A stretch of 64,000 bases of DNA, from positions 169,222-233,221 of the forward strand of contig BCKE01000051.1 in the NCBI GenBank assembly GCA_001600495.1. The letters run 5' to 3'. Below the pieces are notes generated by a model. It did no database searches and was not told the DNA's origin. It saw only the letters and a list, made by a program, of their open reading frames with translations. Made by a program: the position numbers and the translations under genes. Shown piece after piece: positions 28,216-37,848 of this stretch. The stretch comes from Pilasporangium apinafurcum (lineage: Eukaryota > Oomycota > Peronosporomycetes > Pythiales > Pythiaceae). Within the stretch, counting starts at the first letter, position 1. Each line of letters opens with the position of its first letter.

Positions 28216-30276
28216 TTATTGGGCAGCCTTGCTCTTCTTCTTCTTCTTGGCGGCTGTAACCACCGTGTTCTGTGTCGTCTGCTTCTTGGCTTCTTCTAAC
28301 TTCGCACGTTTGTCCTCCAACGCCTGAATTTTGTCGGCCTTCTTGCCCAACCCATATTGCATACGGTCATACAAGCGCTTCGACTTCTTCGACATCATGC
28401 TCTTGGCAAGTTCGTGCAATTCTTTTTCTTCTTCCTGAATCTTGGCCTTTTTGGTCTTCTTCGCCACAGGCACATCGTTGGCAGCCTTTCGCTTCGTCGT
28501 TGTGTTCTTCTCTTCTTCCTCCTCTTCCTCTTCTTCTTCTTCTTCAGCTTCTTCATCAGAAGCCATTTCATCATCTTCTTCATCCGAATCCACCGGCTCC
28601 TCATCATTCTTGCCGTCCAATTCGGCCTTGAGCCCAGCAGCATACGCGGCTTCTTCATCTTCGGACTCATCCTCATCATTATTACCCTCTTCACCGCTTT
28701 CTGCAAGATCACCCACCTCACGCAGGACCTGTGATGCCGATTTCAGTTTCTCAAGTTGCGTGCGGTACTCAGGTGTGTAGCCTTCTGCAGCATCATCCAC
28801 AAATGGCGAAAGATGCGGCGGTAGCTCTGCACCAGGCACGTACCGTGCTAGTGGCAACAAGATGCCATTGTTGACACAGTCAAAGACCCATTGTGGTTGC
28901 ACATATTCGCGGTTAAAGTAGCGATGGCCTTGATGAGGTCGATCCATAATGTGATGCGTGATATGCTCGCTCTTCTCCGTGAACGGCGAACATTCACCCT
29001 CCCAGCCGATTTGTGCGCCATGCGACCGCAGCACCAGCTCCAGACATGCAGTGGGCACTTCACGCGACAAAAAGAAGTATAGTCCACTGAACAAACCTTT
29101 TTCGCTGTCTTCCTTGAGTTGTTCACGGTAGATCTGCGTTGCCAGTTTGTTGGAGGCAAACGCTGCTTCCAGCGGTTCGCTCATCTCACCATATTTGAGA
29201 GCATCCTCATCATCCTCATCCTCATCTTCATTGTTTGACGGCGTGAATGCCAGCGTCTTAATACGCTTTTCCGACTCCTTCTGTTGCTTCGTGACTACTC
29301 TTGTTTGTTCTTCCTCTGAAGTGGCGTTTTCCATCTGCTCATCATCATTCACAGGCTGTTCATTGGTCTTTTCATCTTCGGCTTTCGCCTTCTCTAGACG
29401 CTCAAGCTGCAATGATGCCAACTGTGCACCGGCTTGATCTAATTGCAAATTGATCTTTGGTGGATACGCGATGCCAATCTCCGTGTACAGTTGGAAGTTG
29501 ACAAACTTGAGTAGCACTTCGTAAAATTCCAAAAAAGTCAGCATCACACGCACATCCACACGTTTGTCCATCGTCGGCGTGAATTGATGCGGCACGAGCC
29601 ACGTAATGGTCTGTCCCTGGACGTTCGCCTGGTAGTAAATGCCTTTGATACTAACAAAAACCTTGGTCAACGACCGCGTTGTCACGATGTAGTTCTGCCA
29701 TTCACGCACCAATCGCAAACAGTTTTCCGTGACTTCGCTCTTGATGCCTTTGCCTACTGGCATCATCGCAAATAAATGTACCAAACACAATGCATCATCT
29801 AAATCCCCCAATGCATCAACAAATCGCGGATACCGTTCTTTGACAATGTGGTCCAGCGAATACACTGGCCGATTGTCGTGTTTGCGGCGTGCATCCTCAT
29901 AATCCTTCTTGCCCATAGCCTTCTTTACCTTCTTCATGAAGGTCTTGAACTCGCGGAACTTCTCCAACACTGGTTCATGCGCAAGATACATGACATCCTT
30001 GAGATAATAGTATGTCTTGTCCTTGCCGCTCGGTTTCTTCTTCGGTTCACGTGGGTAAATGCCTTTCAAAATGCAAAGCCGACGGAAATCCTTGAGAGTA
30101 ATCTGCAATTTCTTGAGCGCTTGACTGCGCGTGATGTAATTGGCCGCTGACCCTTTCATGCCTTTGCGCTGCTCCTTACCAAACTTGGCCAAGCGTCGCT
30201 TGCTGCCCATATTGTCCGTGAGCTTCGCCTTGATGGACTTGAGCTTCTTCTTTCCTTTCACGCGTTTCGTCGGCAT
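28216..30276 (-). CDS. PES1: Pescadillo homologue (ribosome biogenesis, PeBoW complex)
   Basis: A nucleolar protein needed for maturation of the 60S ribosomal subunit. The start at 30276 (MPTKRVKGKKK) is preferred over an upstream in-frame ATG at 30321, giving 686 residues. A basic N-terminus precedes the Pescadillo domain (NYITRSQALKKLQITLKDFR, then RRLCILKGIYPREPKK). A BRCT domain lies in the middle (VPTACLELVLRSHGAQIGWE ... YVQPQWVFDCVNNGILLP). A long acidic, Glu-rich stretch and a Lys-rich tail (AAKKKKKSKAAQ) with nuclear-localisation character follow. It is an uninterrupted frame with no introns. It is divergent from DHX37, another ribosome-biogenesis gene, across 421 bp. Confidence 0.95.
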   Translation of the reverse strand: MPTKRVKGKKKLKSIKAKLTDNMGSKRRLAKFGKEQRKGMKGSAANYITRSQALKKLQITLKDFRRLCILKGIYPREPKKKPSGKDKTYYYLKDVMYLAHEPVLEKFREFKTFMKKVKKAMGKKDYEDARRKHDNRPVYSLDHIVKERYPRFVDALGDLDDALCLVHLFAMMPVGKGIKSEVTENCLRLVREWQNYIVTTRSLTKVFVSIKGIYYQANVQGQTITWLVPHQFTPTMDKRVDVRVMLTFLEFYEVLLKFVNFQLYTEIGIAYPPKINLQLDQAGAQLASLQLERLEKAKAEDEKTNEQPVNDDEQMENATSEEEQTRVVTKQQKESEKRIKTLAFTPSNNEDEDEDDEDALKYGEMSEPLEAAFASNKLATQIYREQLKEDSEKGLFSGLYFFLSREVPTACLELVLRSHGAQIGWEGECSPFTEKSEHITHHIMDRPHQGHRYFNREYVQPQWVFDCVNNGILLPLARYVPGAELPPHLSPFVDDAAEGYTPEYRTQLEKLKSASQVLREVGDLAESGEEGNNDEDESEDEEAAYAAGLKAELDGKNDEEPVDSDEEDDEMASDEEAEEEEEEEEEEEEKNTTTKRKAANDVPVAKKTKKAKIQEEEKELHELAKSMMSKKSKRLYDRMQYGLGKKADKIQALEDKRAKLEEAKKQTTQNTVVTAAKKKKKSKAAQ

Positions 30277-30697
30277 GGCTATTCTTCTGTGTGTAAGCTG
30301 TTTGTTTTCTCTTGCTTGCAACGGCGAGGAAAGGCGCTTCTAGACGCGAAGAACTACGACCGAATCGATTCAATTCAATGGAATGAGCTGTTCATGCGGC
30401 TTCCAGTCATTTCGGGACGGGTTACCAGTCAATCCAACAATTAATTTGATTGGTTAGAAATTCTTGTAAATTAATAACAATATTTCATTGGATAAAATTA
30501 GTAAATTGGATAGGTGATTGGTTAAATTGGGCAATCTTGAAACGACAGGGGTGTTAACGAATGTTAACTCAACAATGTCACTTTGTAACATCCCTCATAA
30601 CAGCAATTTCCTACTATATCTATAGCGTTAACGTTCATCAACATCCATTAACATTCATACGGCAACCAATCAAGAGCGCCGCAATCACTCTTCCAAT
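30277..30697. promoter_or_regulatory. Shared divergent promoter of PES1 and DHX37
   Basis: 421 bp between the two start codons. The middle is AT-rich with several ATTGG/CCAAT-like boxes (for example around 30450-30525: GATTGG, CATTGG, AATTGG). Around 30555-30655 the words GTTAAC(A)/TTAACA recur. Both genes make nucleolar proteins, so co-expression is likely. Confidence 0.55.
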
Positions 30698-33600
30698 ATG
30701 GTGATCAAGAAGAGGAAACATGGCGGAAGTGCTGACAAGAGCAAAAAGAAGAACAAGAAAACGCAACCAGCTACACAGCCAACAGACTTGCATGCAGTAG
30801 AAGTAGCATCTAATGATGTGCAACTACCACTATCCGCGACAGCAGCCCTCGAAGAAGAAAAATCGGTGGAAAATGACATTTTGTCGGCTGAACTGCGTGC
30901 GGAATTAGGTGGTAATGCCGACGACGTCATGGTGATCGTCGGCAATAAAAAGAAGAAAACTAACAAAACAAAAGAGGACGATATTTCGGAAGAAGTTGTA
31001 GAGCAAGCCGCCAAGTTGAGCAAGAGCAAGCGCAAAAAGCTGGAGCAAATCGCCGCGCGGAAAATCAAGGAAGCTCGCAGAGAAGAATTATACAAGTCAC
31101 TGGAGAAGCAGCAACTCACACAACAGCAGATGGAGTTGATGCATTCTACATCGCGTTTGGGTCACAAGGAAACGTTGCGCGAACGGCTGAAGCGGTCGAT
31201 GAACCGTCAACGTGCTGGGTTGGAGCTTTCCGCAGAGGCACAAGAAGAATTGGTGAAGAAGAAGACACAGCCGGAGGAGGATGGAGATGGAGATGAAGCA
31301 ATGCACGAAGAGGAACAGAACGAAGAAGAGCACGATGTGGCAAAACCACCCACTGTGACAAGAGCTAGTGAGAAGCAGCAGCCTGAGACCAAGGGCACCA
31401 AAAAACCAGCGAATATGAAGGTATACAAGAACACGACGGAGAGCATCGATGAACTGAAGCAAGTAGATAGTGAGAATGGCAAGAAAAAGCGCCGGAAGCG
31501 ATCCAAAGTTGCGCATAATATCGTGCCATTGGCTCCAACCCAGAGCAACGCGTCGTCATCTCCTGCAACTACTAGTACTGTAAACACCCAACCTGACTCT
31601 TCAACAACTTCCAACTCGGCGGAACTGGCATCCATCGCCTTGACAGAGCCAAACGCTGCTGGTGATGATATAGAGTCTCAACCGATAAGTTCTCAGAGCG
31701 ATGCAATGGCGAAACTTGCAGCGCTCCGCAAGAAAAATGAAGAAAAACGTAGGCAAAAGGCGCTCGCCGCTGCACAACCACAAGTGACGATAGAAGACGA
31801 AACACCGACAAACCCTTCGGAAGTGTACGTCCCTCAACCGATCGTGCTGAAGACAACAGAAGAAATGCGTGAGCTGAGCAAGAAAACGAAGTTATCCTAC
31901 AAGACAACCCTGGTGCAGCTGAAACGAAAGCCGGAGATTCAGTTGGCACGCATGCAGCTTCCAGTGTGTAGTTCCGAACAGGAGATCATGGAAGCAATTA
32001 CGGATAACGATGTGATCATCTTGTGTGGTGAAACTGGTAGCGGGAAAACCACGCAAGTCCCGCAATTCCTATACGAAGCTGGATATGGCCACCCTGATCA
32101 CCTCGAATACAATGGAAGAATTGGTGTGACGCAGCCCCGACGAGTGGCCGCTGTTTCAACTGCAAAACGTGTGGCTGAAGAGCTGAACGTAGAGTTTGGT
32201 GGTAAGACAGGGCATGTCGGGTATCAAATCCGGTACGATGCGGAGCATGTGTGTGAGCATACTCGCATTAAATTCATGACAGATGGTATTTTGCTCAAGG
32301 AGATACAGCAAGACTTTTTGCTGCAGCAATATTCGATCTTGCTGCTTGATGAAGCCCATGAGCGTAATGTCAACACAGATATTCTGATTGGACTTTTATC
32401 TCGTATTGCCCCATTGCGAGCACAGATGGCGAAAGAAGAACAGGAAGCATATGCATTACTTTCCGATGAGGAACGACAAAAAGCACAACAACCCATTAAA
32501 CCATTGAAACTGGTTATTATGTCTGCCACGCTGCGGGTCGAAGATTTCACCCAAAACCAACGATTGTTCCCTAATCCACCACCGGTACTTCGTGTGGATG
32601 CACGCCAATACCCAGTGACTGTGCATTTCAATAAGCGAACCGAACTGGAAAACTACGTTGATGAAGCATACAAAAAAGTGATCAAGATCCACAAAAAACT
32701 TCCGGAGGGTGGTGTGCTTGTGTTTCTTACAGGACAACGCGAAATTCTTCAATTATGTCGAAAGCTTAGACGGTCATATTCATCGACAAAAGGGGCAAAA
32801 GCAGCGAATACCGCAACAACTTTACGATTACAGCAACGACAGCCTATTCAAAAATCTGCGAATGATCGTATTCTTCGAGAACATGACGATATCGAAGAAG
32901 AAGCTGACTTGGAAGATGCCCAAGTGTATGGGGCCGAGGACGAAACTAGTGCATTTAAACTAGACGATGAAGAAGACAAAAATTCATCCGATAGCGAAGA
33001 GGACGACGAAGAAGAAGAGCTGGCTGTTCCATATCTACATGTTCTTCCTCTTTATTCGCTCATGCCTAATGATGAACAGATGAAGGTTTTCGAAGCACCC
33101 CCAGAGAAACATCGATTAATTGTTGTAGCAACGAACGTCGCAGAAACCTCGCTGACGATTCCTGGAATAAAGTATGTCGTGGACGCCGGACGAACGAAAG
33201 AGCGCGTATTTGACCTTGCGAATGGAATATCGTCGTTTGAAATCCAGTGGATTTCGAAAGCAAGTGCTGATCAGCGAGCAGGTCGCGCTGGTCGTACCGG
33301 CCCCGGTCACTGCTACCGCTTATATTCTTCTGCTGTGTATGACACCGAGTTCAAAAAGTTCTCATCACCTGAGATTTTATGCCAGCCAATTGACGATTTG
33401 GTGCTGCAGATGAAAGCGATGGGGATTCATAACGTCCTTCAATTCCCATTTCCAACTCCTCCTGACCGCCAAGCAGTCAAGAACGCTTTAACTACATTGA
33501 TGAATCTAGGTGCGATAACGGAAGGTGAAGAGGAGGTCATTACACCGCTTGGGCATGTACTCGTAAAGTTCCCCGTGGCTACTCGCTTTGCCAAAATGCT

Positions 33601-34804
33601 TTTGCTCGCCAAAGAACTGAACGTCCTCGAATATACGATCGCTATAGTTGCCGGTTTATCGGGACATTCACCGTTTATTCTTGCGATTGATAACAAAGAC
33701 AAAGAAAAAGATGCAAATGATGCAGAAGACGAAGATGCAACAGACGAAATAGAAAAGGAATGGAAAGCGGCCGAAGAGTTGCGGAAGCATGCTCAATGGA
33801 TCGATACCGAAAGTGATGTGCTAAGTCTCCTTCGGGCGGCAGGTGCCTACGCATATACAGGAGGAAGCAGTCAGTTTTGCCAGGAAAATTATTTGCATGA
33901 AAAAACAATGCAGAATATGCTGAAACTGAGACAGCAACTTACACGGATCGTCAATCAACTGTATACCAATGAAGAAAGTGAATTTACTCCGATTAAGCTC
34001 TCACCAAAGATGCCACCTCCCAACCACGACACGCAAGTAATTCTCCGACAAATCCTGGCTGCTGGATTTCTCGATCAAGTGGCGAAGCGAGTTCCGCCGG
34101 GAACAATCACTGAAGGCACCAAGATCGAACGAAACTGTGCCTACATCACGGCAACTGGCACCATCAAGGAACCGGTATACATCCACCCACACTCGTCTGT
34201 ATTTTCCGCCAATCCAGCACAACTGCCTACGTTCGTGGTGTATCAGCACATCATGCGCACCTCTCGTGCATACATGAAGACAGTCACAGCAATAGAACCC
34301 GCGTGGCTTGCGTCTATAGGGAAGAACACGCCCTTGTGCAAATACTCGCAGCCGTTAACAGATTCCAGTCCACCGGTGTATGACGAGGAGCTCGACGAAA
34401 TCCAATGCTACGCCAAGGCACAGTATGGTACACATCAATGGGCTCTACCAATCGTCCGGATTCCATACCCAGAACACGATCAGCAGGAAGAGAAAGACGG
34501 ACTCTCAGGCAAATACCGATGGTTCGCCAAGTTTTTGCTAGACGGTCAGGTCATCCGAGGGTTGCAATCTTTCGCTGGCTCCGCCTTGAGAGAACCAAGC
34601 CACCTGGTGATTCGCAAGAAATTCGACAAAAAGATCCAATTGCTTGTATTAAAATTGCAGAAGAACCGTATTGCATCCCGTCATGCCTTACAAACGAAAT
34701 GGCGGCAGGACAAAACGTTCCTCAAGACGGAGCTCAAGGCTTGGATCAAGGACAGTCACCATGCAGAATTCAATAAAGTTTGGGCTAGTATTGTCCGATC
34801 TTAA
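30698..34804 (+). CDS. DHX37: DEAH-box RNA helicase DHX37/Dhr1 (Ecm16)
   Basis: A 1368-residue nucleolar helicase that in yeast and animals releases U3 snoRNA from pre-40S ribosomes. The N-terminal 400 residues are Lys/Glu-rich and low complexity. Helicase motifs: I GETGSGKTTQ; Ia TQPRRVAAVSTAKRVAEE; II DEAHERNVNTDILIG; III SATLRVEDF; V ETSLTIPGIKYVVD; VI QRAGRAGRTGPGHCYR. Two acidic insertions separate the RecA lobes and the ratchet region (near nt 32880-33020 and 33690-33770). HA2/winged-helix and OB-fold domains complete it, including the DHX37-type end GLQSFAGSALREPSHLVIRK. The length fits the family. There are no introns. It is divergent from PES1. Confidence 0.95.
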   Translation: MVIKKRKHGGSADKSKKKNKKTQPATQPTDLHAVEVASNDVQLPLSATAALEEEKSVENDILSAELRAELGGNADDVMVIVGNKKKKTNKTKEDDISEEVVEQAAKLSKSKRKKLEQIAARKIKEARREELYKSLEKQQLTQQQMELMHSTSRLGHKETLRERLKRSMNRQRAGLELSAEAQEELVKKKTQPEEDGDGDEAMHEEEQNEEEHDVAKPPTVTRASEKQQPETKGTKKPANMKVYKNTTESIDELKQVDSENGKKKRRKRSKVAHNIVPLAPTQSNASSSPATTSTVNTQPDSSTTSNSAELASIALTEPNAAGDDIESQPISSQSDAMAKLAALRKKNEEKRRQKALAAAQPQVTIEDETPTNPSEVYVPQPIVLKTTEEMRELSKKTKLSYKTTLVQLKRKPEIQLARMQLPVCSSEQEIMEAITDNDVIILCGETGSGKTTQVPQFLYEAGYGHPDHLEYNGRIGVTQPRRVAAVSTAKRVAEELNVEFGGKTGHVGYQIRYDAEHVCEHTRIKFMTDGILLKEIQQDFLLQQYSILLLDEAHERNVNTDILIGLLSRIAPLRAQMAKEEQEAYALLSDEERQKAQQPIKPLKLVIMSATLRVEDFTQNQRLFPNPPPVLRVDARQYPVTVHFNKRTELENYVDEAYKKVIKIHKKLPEGGVLVFLTGQREILQLCRKLRRSYSSTKGAKAANTATTLRLQQRQPIQKSANDRILREHDDIEEEADLEDAQVYGAEDETSAFKLDDEEDKNSSDSEEDDEEEELAVPYLHVLPLYSLMPNDEQMKVFEAPPEKHRLIVVATNVAETSLTIPGIKYVVDAGRTKERVFDLANGISSFEIQWISKASADQRAGRAGRTGPGHCYRLYSSAVYDTEFKKFSSPEILCQPIDDLVLQMKAMGIHNVLQFPFPTPPDRQAVKNALTTLMNLGAITEGEEEVITPLGHVLVKFPVATRFAKMLLLAKELNVLEYTIAIVAGLSGHSPFILAIDNKDKEKDANDAEDEDATDEIEKEWKAAEELRKHAQWIDTESDVLSLLRAAGAYAYTGGSSQFCQENYLHEKTMQNMLKLRQQLTRIVNQLYTNEESEFTPIKLSPKMPPPNHDTQVILRQILAAGFLDQVAKRVPPGTITEGTKIERNCAYITATGTIKEPVYIHPHSSVFSANPAQLPTFVVYQHIMRTSRAYMKTVTAIEPAWLASIGKNTPLCKYSQPLTDSSPPVYDEELDEIQCYAKAQYGTHQWALPIVRIPYPEHDQQEEKDGLSGKYRWFAKFLLDGQVIRGLQSFAGSALREPSHLVIRKKFDKKIQLLVLKLQKNRIASRHALQTKWRQDKTFLKTELKAWIKDSHHAEFNKVWASIVRS

Positions 34805-34859
34805 CCGTTATTGTTTGGGTCCGACTTAACTAACAAAAGCTAGCTTAGATTAGGCATGG

Positions 34860-34900
34860 CGGAGTAGGCGTCTCCGACACCTGGACCCATCAAGTCCAGG
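34860..34900 (-). other. Two hairpins at the 3' end of the TnpB-like fragment
   Basis: CCTGGAC/GTCCAGG (34880-34900, 7-nt loop) and CGGAG/CTCCG (34860-34876, 7-nt loop) lie side by side. The stop codon of the TnpB-like fragment (34890-34892) is in the loop of the first. This position matches the right-end RNA structures of IS605/IS607-type TnpB elements, but function is unproven. Confidence 0.35.
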
Positions 34901-35042
34901 AGAGTAGGTGGTCATTCTTAAGAAGGATGTTCCTCGCAGCATTGATATCCCTACCGAGAACGAACTTGCAGTAAGGGCACTGAAAGACTTTCTGGTGCTT
35001 CATATTGTGGTTGATTCTCCCACGCTGAGAACAAGTCTGTTG
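34890..35042 (-). pseudogene. C-terminal tail of a TnpB/OrfB-like (Fanzor2-type) nuclease
   Basis: Reads on the minus strand as QTCSQRGRINHNMKHQKVFQ followed by CPYCKFVLGRDINAARNILL and a short tail. This is the zinc ribbon plus RuvC-III motif of TnpB: C-P-Y-C then GRDINAARNI with the catalytic Asp. The first Cys pair is damaged (CSQR instead of CSxC). A stop codon (35043-35045) lies just upstream in frame. Traces may continue to about 35340, but I cannot align them reliably. It is a different subtype from the Fanzor pseudogene at 22.9-24.9 kb. It lies between DHX37 and the first glycosyltransferase. Confidence 0.75.
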
Positions 35043-35444
35043 TTAATTGTTCCTTACAGTCGTATGTATGATGCTTGCCTTCCTTTCACACCGATACTAC
35101 CGTGCCATGTTTTTTGGACAGTAACTTTGATTCTCCACGCACTCGATCTCCTCAGGCATGCACTGTCATCGCTTCGCATTCTTTCTTGAAAAGAAGAACG
35201 ACGCTCATTGTGGAGAATTGGAAATAAGTTTCTGCTTCTATCGATAGAGACGTCAAAGTATATCCCACTGGTAGGAGAAGTGGGCGAATAAAGGTTAAAG
35301 TTGTTCACGTCACAATGATGTAACAAAATTGATATAACCATTAGCTATCATGTTAAGTTACGGATAGAGAAAATACGTATTGGTTTTTGTTCGATGTTCG
35401 TTGTTCAGTCTTGAAAGCAGTGCAAGTGGTTGGCTCATCAGTAG
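35043..35444. other. Gap before the glycosyltransferase array
   Basis: About 400 bp containing possible further decayed TnpB-like sequence on the minus strand and the promoter of the first glycosyltransferase. No intact gene seen. Confidence 0.4.
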
Positions 35445-36860
35445 ATGCGGTCGCTTGCAAGGGGGCGATCGCCGTCGTTCACGTACAAACGAAGACGAAG
35501 GTTGGTGCGATGGAAACCGTTGCTACTCGCAATCGTTGCAGTGTGTGTGGTTGTGGGGAATTTGCTCATCTATCGAAGTTACCGGCGTCATCAACAGCAG
35601 GTCCGATGGAAAGTGGAGCCGTTACAGGACTACCCAGATCTTTTCGCTGAAAGTCTGTGGCAAGCGGCCTCACGAACGCCAATCGAGCGAGGGATCATCC
35701 TCCCACTCTTCGACGACATTGCGCTGCTCGGTATCTCGCTTATCCTGGAATTACGTGCGTTCCATGTAGACGTCCCGATTGAAGTTCCGCATTGCGGGGA
35801 TCTGAAGGACCACTTCCGTGCGAAATTACACGCCATAGATACAATGGTGCGTGTCTATGACGCCTGTGCACTCGCCGCTCAGGCAGTCGATGTTTTCTAT
35901 CCGCAGCGGAAGTTATTTTGCGTTGACGTGGAGCATTGTCATGCCAAGTTCCGATCGTTTGAGATCAAGGTGCTGGCCGTGGTATACTCGCAGTTCCAAG
36001 AGTTCATGCTCATGGATGCCGACACATTATTCTTCCAGAATCCGTTGTCTTTATTTGAGCTTGATAAATACCAGCACACAGGCACATTGTTCTTCCACGA
36101 CCGTATCAGCTACGAACTCTCGTACCTTGCGAAACGGTACCAGGACAACGATCACGTAACATCTCTTCACCAATTTCTCTCGACATTTGATGTCACGCCG
36201 TATCGCCACCTGCCCAAAATCACGCGTAGTAAAGCGACCCAAACGAATCAACGACAATCAGTTGATCTCCCGTTTGAACCAAGCGAGTTCTTACTGACCA
36301 GTCACTCGTGGAATGCCCGCTCAGGTCATCAGATGGATTCGTCACTCGTGCTTTGGAGTAAGCGGCGCCAACCACGCGCGACCGCCATTTTGGTGTCTTT
36401 CATTGCGCTCAATGGATTGGAGACACCACCTTCCTATGGCGATAAAGAATATTTCTTCCTGGCATGCGAGCTGGCGGAAACCATGTACTCATTCTCCGAG
36501 TTTGCTGTCGGTGCCATCGGCTGGGAACTGAAACGAGACGATGGAGACAAGTCGGTGCTTTGTGGCGATGCACTGCACTATTTTCCAGTAAGTGGACCCC
36601 ATATCGAGCCATTATACATTAACAGTGACAACATCATCACATGGCAACCACACAGGAAGCCACTCTATCGTACTATGGCTCACCCAGCCGTGTTCTACCC
36701 AGGATCATTCACGGAACGTCAACTGCCGCAGACCTGTCCATTTGACGTCACGGTAGTGCGGCTTACACAGTCACAAGAGCAACAGTTAGACCAACGACAA
36801 CACCTATATCAGGTCGCAGCTGCGTTGAAGGAGGGGGAGACGGCATGGTCTCCCACTTAA
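35445..36860 (+). CDS. GT71-type (Mnn1-like) glycosyltransferase, copy 1
   Basis: A 471-residue type II membrane protein: short basic cytosolic tail, signal anchor around residues 23-43 (PLLLAIVAVCVVVGNLLIY), then a lumenal catalytic domain. Family blocks: ERGIILPLFDDIALLG, IEVPHCGDL, FRSFEIKVLAVVYSQF, the metal/nucleotide-sugar motif MDADTLFFQNP, TGTLFFHDRIS, MDSSLVLW, YGDKEYFFLACELAE, CGDALHYFP and TCPFDV near the end. Mnn1-family enzymes add alpha-1,3-mannose in the Golgi; the true donor and acceptor here are unknown. It is the first of seven related genes and belongs to the DADTxFF subfamily. It is a single uninterrupted frame. The ATG at 35445 places the anchor correctly. Confidence 0.88.
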   Translation: MRSLARGRSPSFTYKRRRRLVRWKPLLLAIVAVCVVVGNLLIYRSYRRHQQQVRWKVEPLQDYPDLFAESLWQAASRTPIERGIILPLFDDIALLGISLILELRAFHVDVPIEVPHCGDLKDHFRAKLHAIDTMVRVYDACALAAQAVDVFYPQRKLFCVDVEHCHAKFRSFEIKVLAVVYSQFQEFMLMDADTLFFQNPLSLFELDKYQHTGTLFFHDRISYELSYLAKRYQDNDHVTSLHQFLSTFDVTPYRHLPKITRSKATQTNQRQSVDLPFEPSEFLLTSHSWNARSGHQMDSSLVLWSKRRQPRATAILVSFIALNGLETPPSYGDKEYFFLACELAETMYSFSEFAVGAIGWELKRDDGDKSVLCGDALHYFPVSGPHIEPLYINSDNIITWQPHRKPLYRTMAHPAVFYPGSFTERQLPQTCPFDVTVVRLTQSQEQQLDQRQHLYQVAAALKEGETAWSPT

Positions 36861-37848
36861 TATCAATGATGCTGTCATTAAATGCAAGGCTTAAAATATT
36901 GCTTCATTACATTTATAGACTTAGACGTACATGTTACTATCAACAAATAGAAACACGTTCCAAACACCAAGGCTCACCTACCACATCACATCAGCATATC
37001 CAACTGGTTTTGTTCCCAAAGACGAGTTTTGATAAGGCCGATTATTGAGAAACGTCATTTGAAGATCACAGTATATCAGACGACTACATCTTGCCAACAG
37101 TAGGGGCATAATCCCTGCATGGGATAAATGGAGCATGTGAATGGTCTTTATCACAGTATCGGGTGAGTAGTTTTGATGGACTAGGACGGATATAGAAGGC
37201 TCAGTCATCATGACATTTGGCGTTTGAAGATCGGTGGTGTTTTTAATAGAAAGAACGGGTTCAACAAGGGTGGAAGAATTGCTTTCAATAGTCTAATGCT
37301 CTTCTTTTTGTTTGTATGGACGGAAAATGCACTGTTCACTGGAGAATACAAGAGGAAAAGATCTATTACCGACTTAAGATATGATATCACCTATACACAA
37401 TTGAGTTCACTGGAGAATCCAAACTTCGTTGTCTTCTCTATCTCCACATTGTAAAGCTCACAGGCAGGTTTCGTTGGGGGGAATTTACCTGGGAAGCCAT
37501 TTTTATCATTCGATACACATACATTTCATAACCGTGGATTAATATCCGGTGCCATTGAGCGAATGTTACTGTTTTCCCCATCATCGCAGTTGTTGCAGAA
37601 GTAAAAAATGTTTACGCCCGTGGAGATCTTCTGTTGATTGTGCGGACTGCGTAGTCTTAGTGACAAAAAAAAAACGCAATCAGTTTCCCTTTATAGCGAC
37701 GCGACCTGTTGGCCATTTCCAGGAGCTTCATAAAACAAGACGTGATCATCACCCACACTCAAAAAGGCTACGTTCAGTCACAAGCGACGCTTCCAACCAC
37801 GACACGATAGCACACATCGCCGAAATAGATTAAAAAGATAATATTTCA
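36861..37848. other. Intergenic within the glycosyltransferase array
   Basis: 988 bp with only short, featureless reading frames. An A-run lies near 37667-37675. It presumably holds the 3' UTR of copy 1 and the promoter of copy 2. No repeat shared with other gaps was noticed. Confidence 0.45.
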
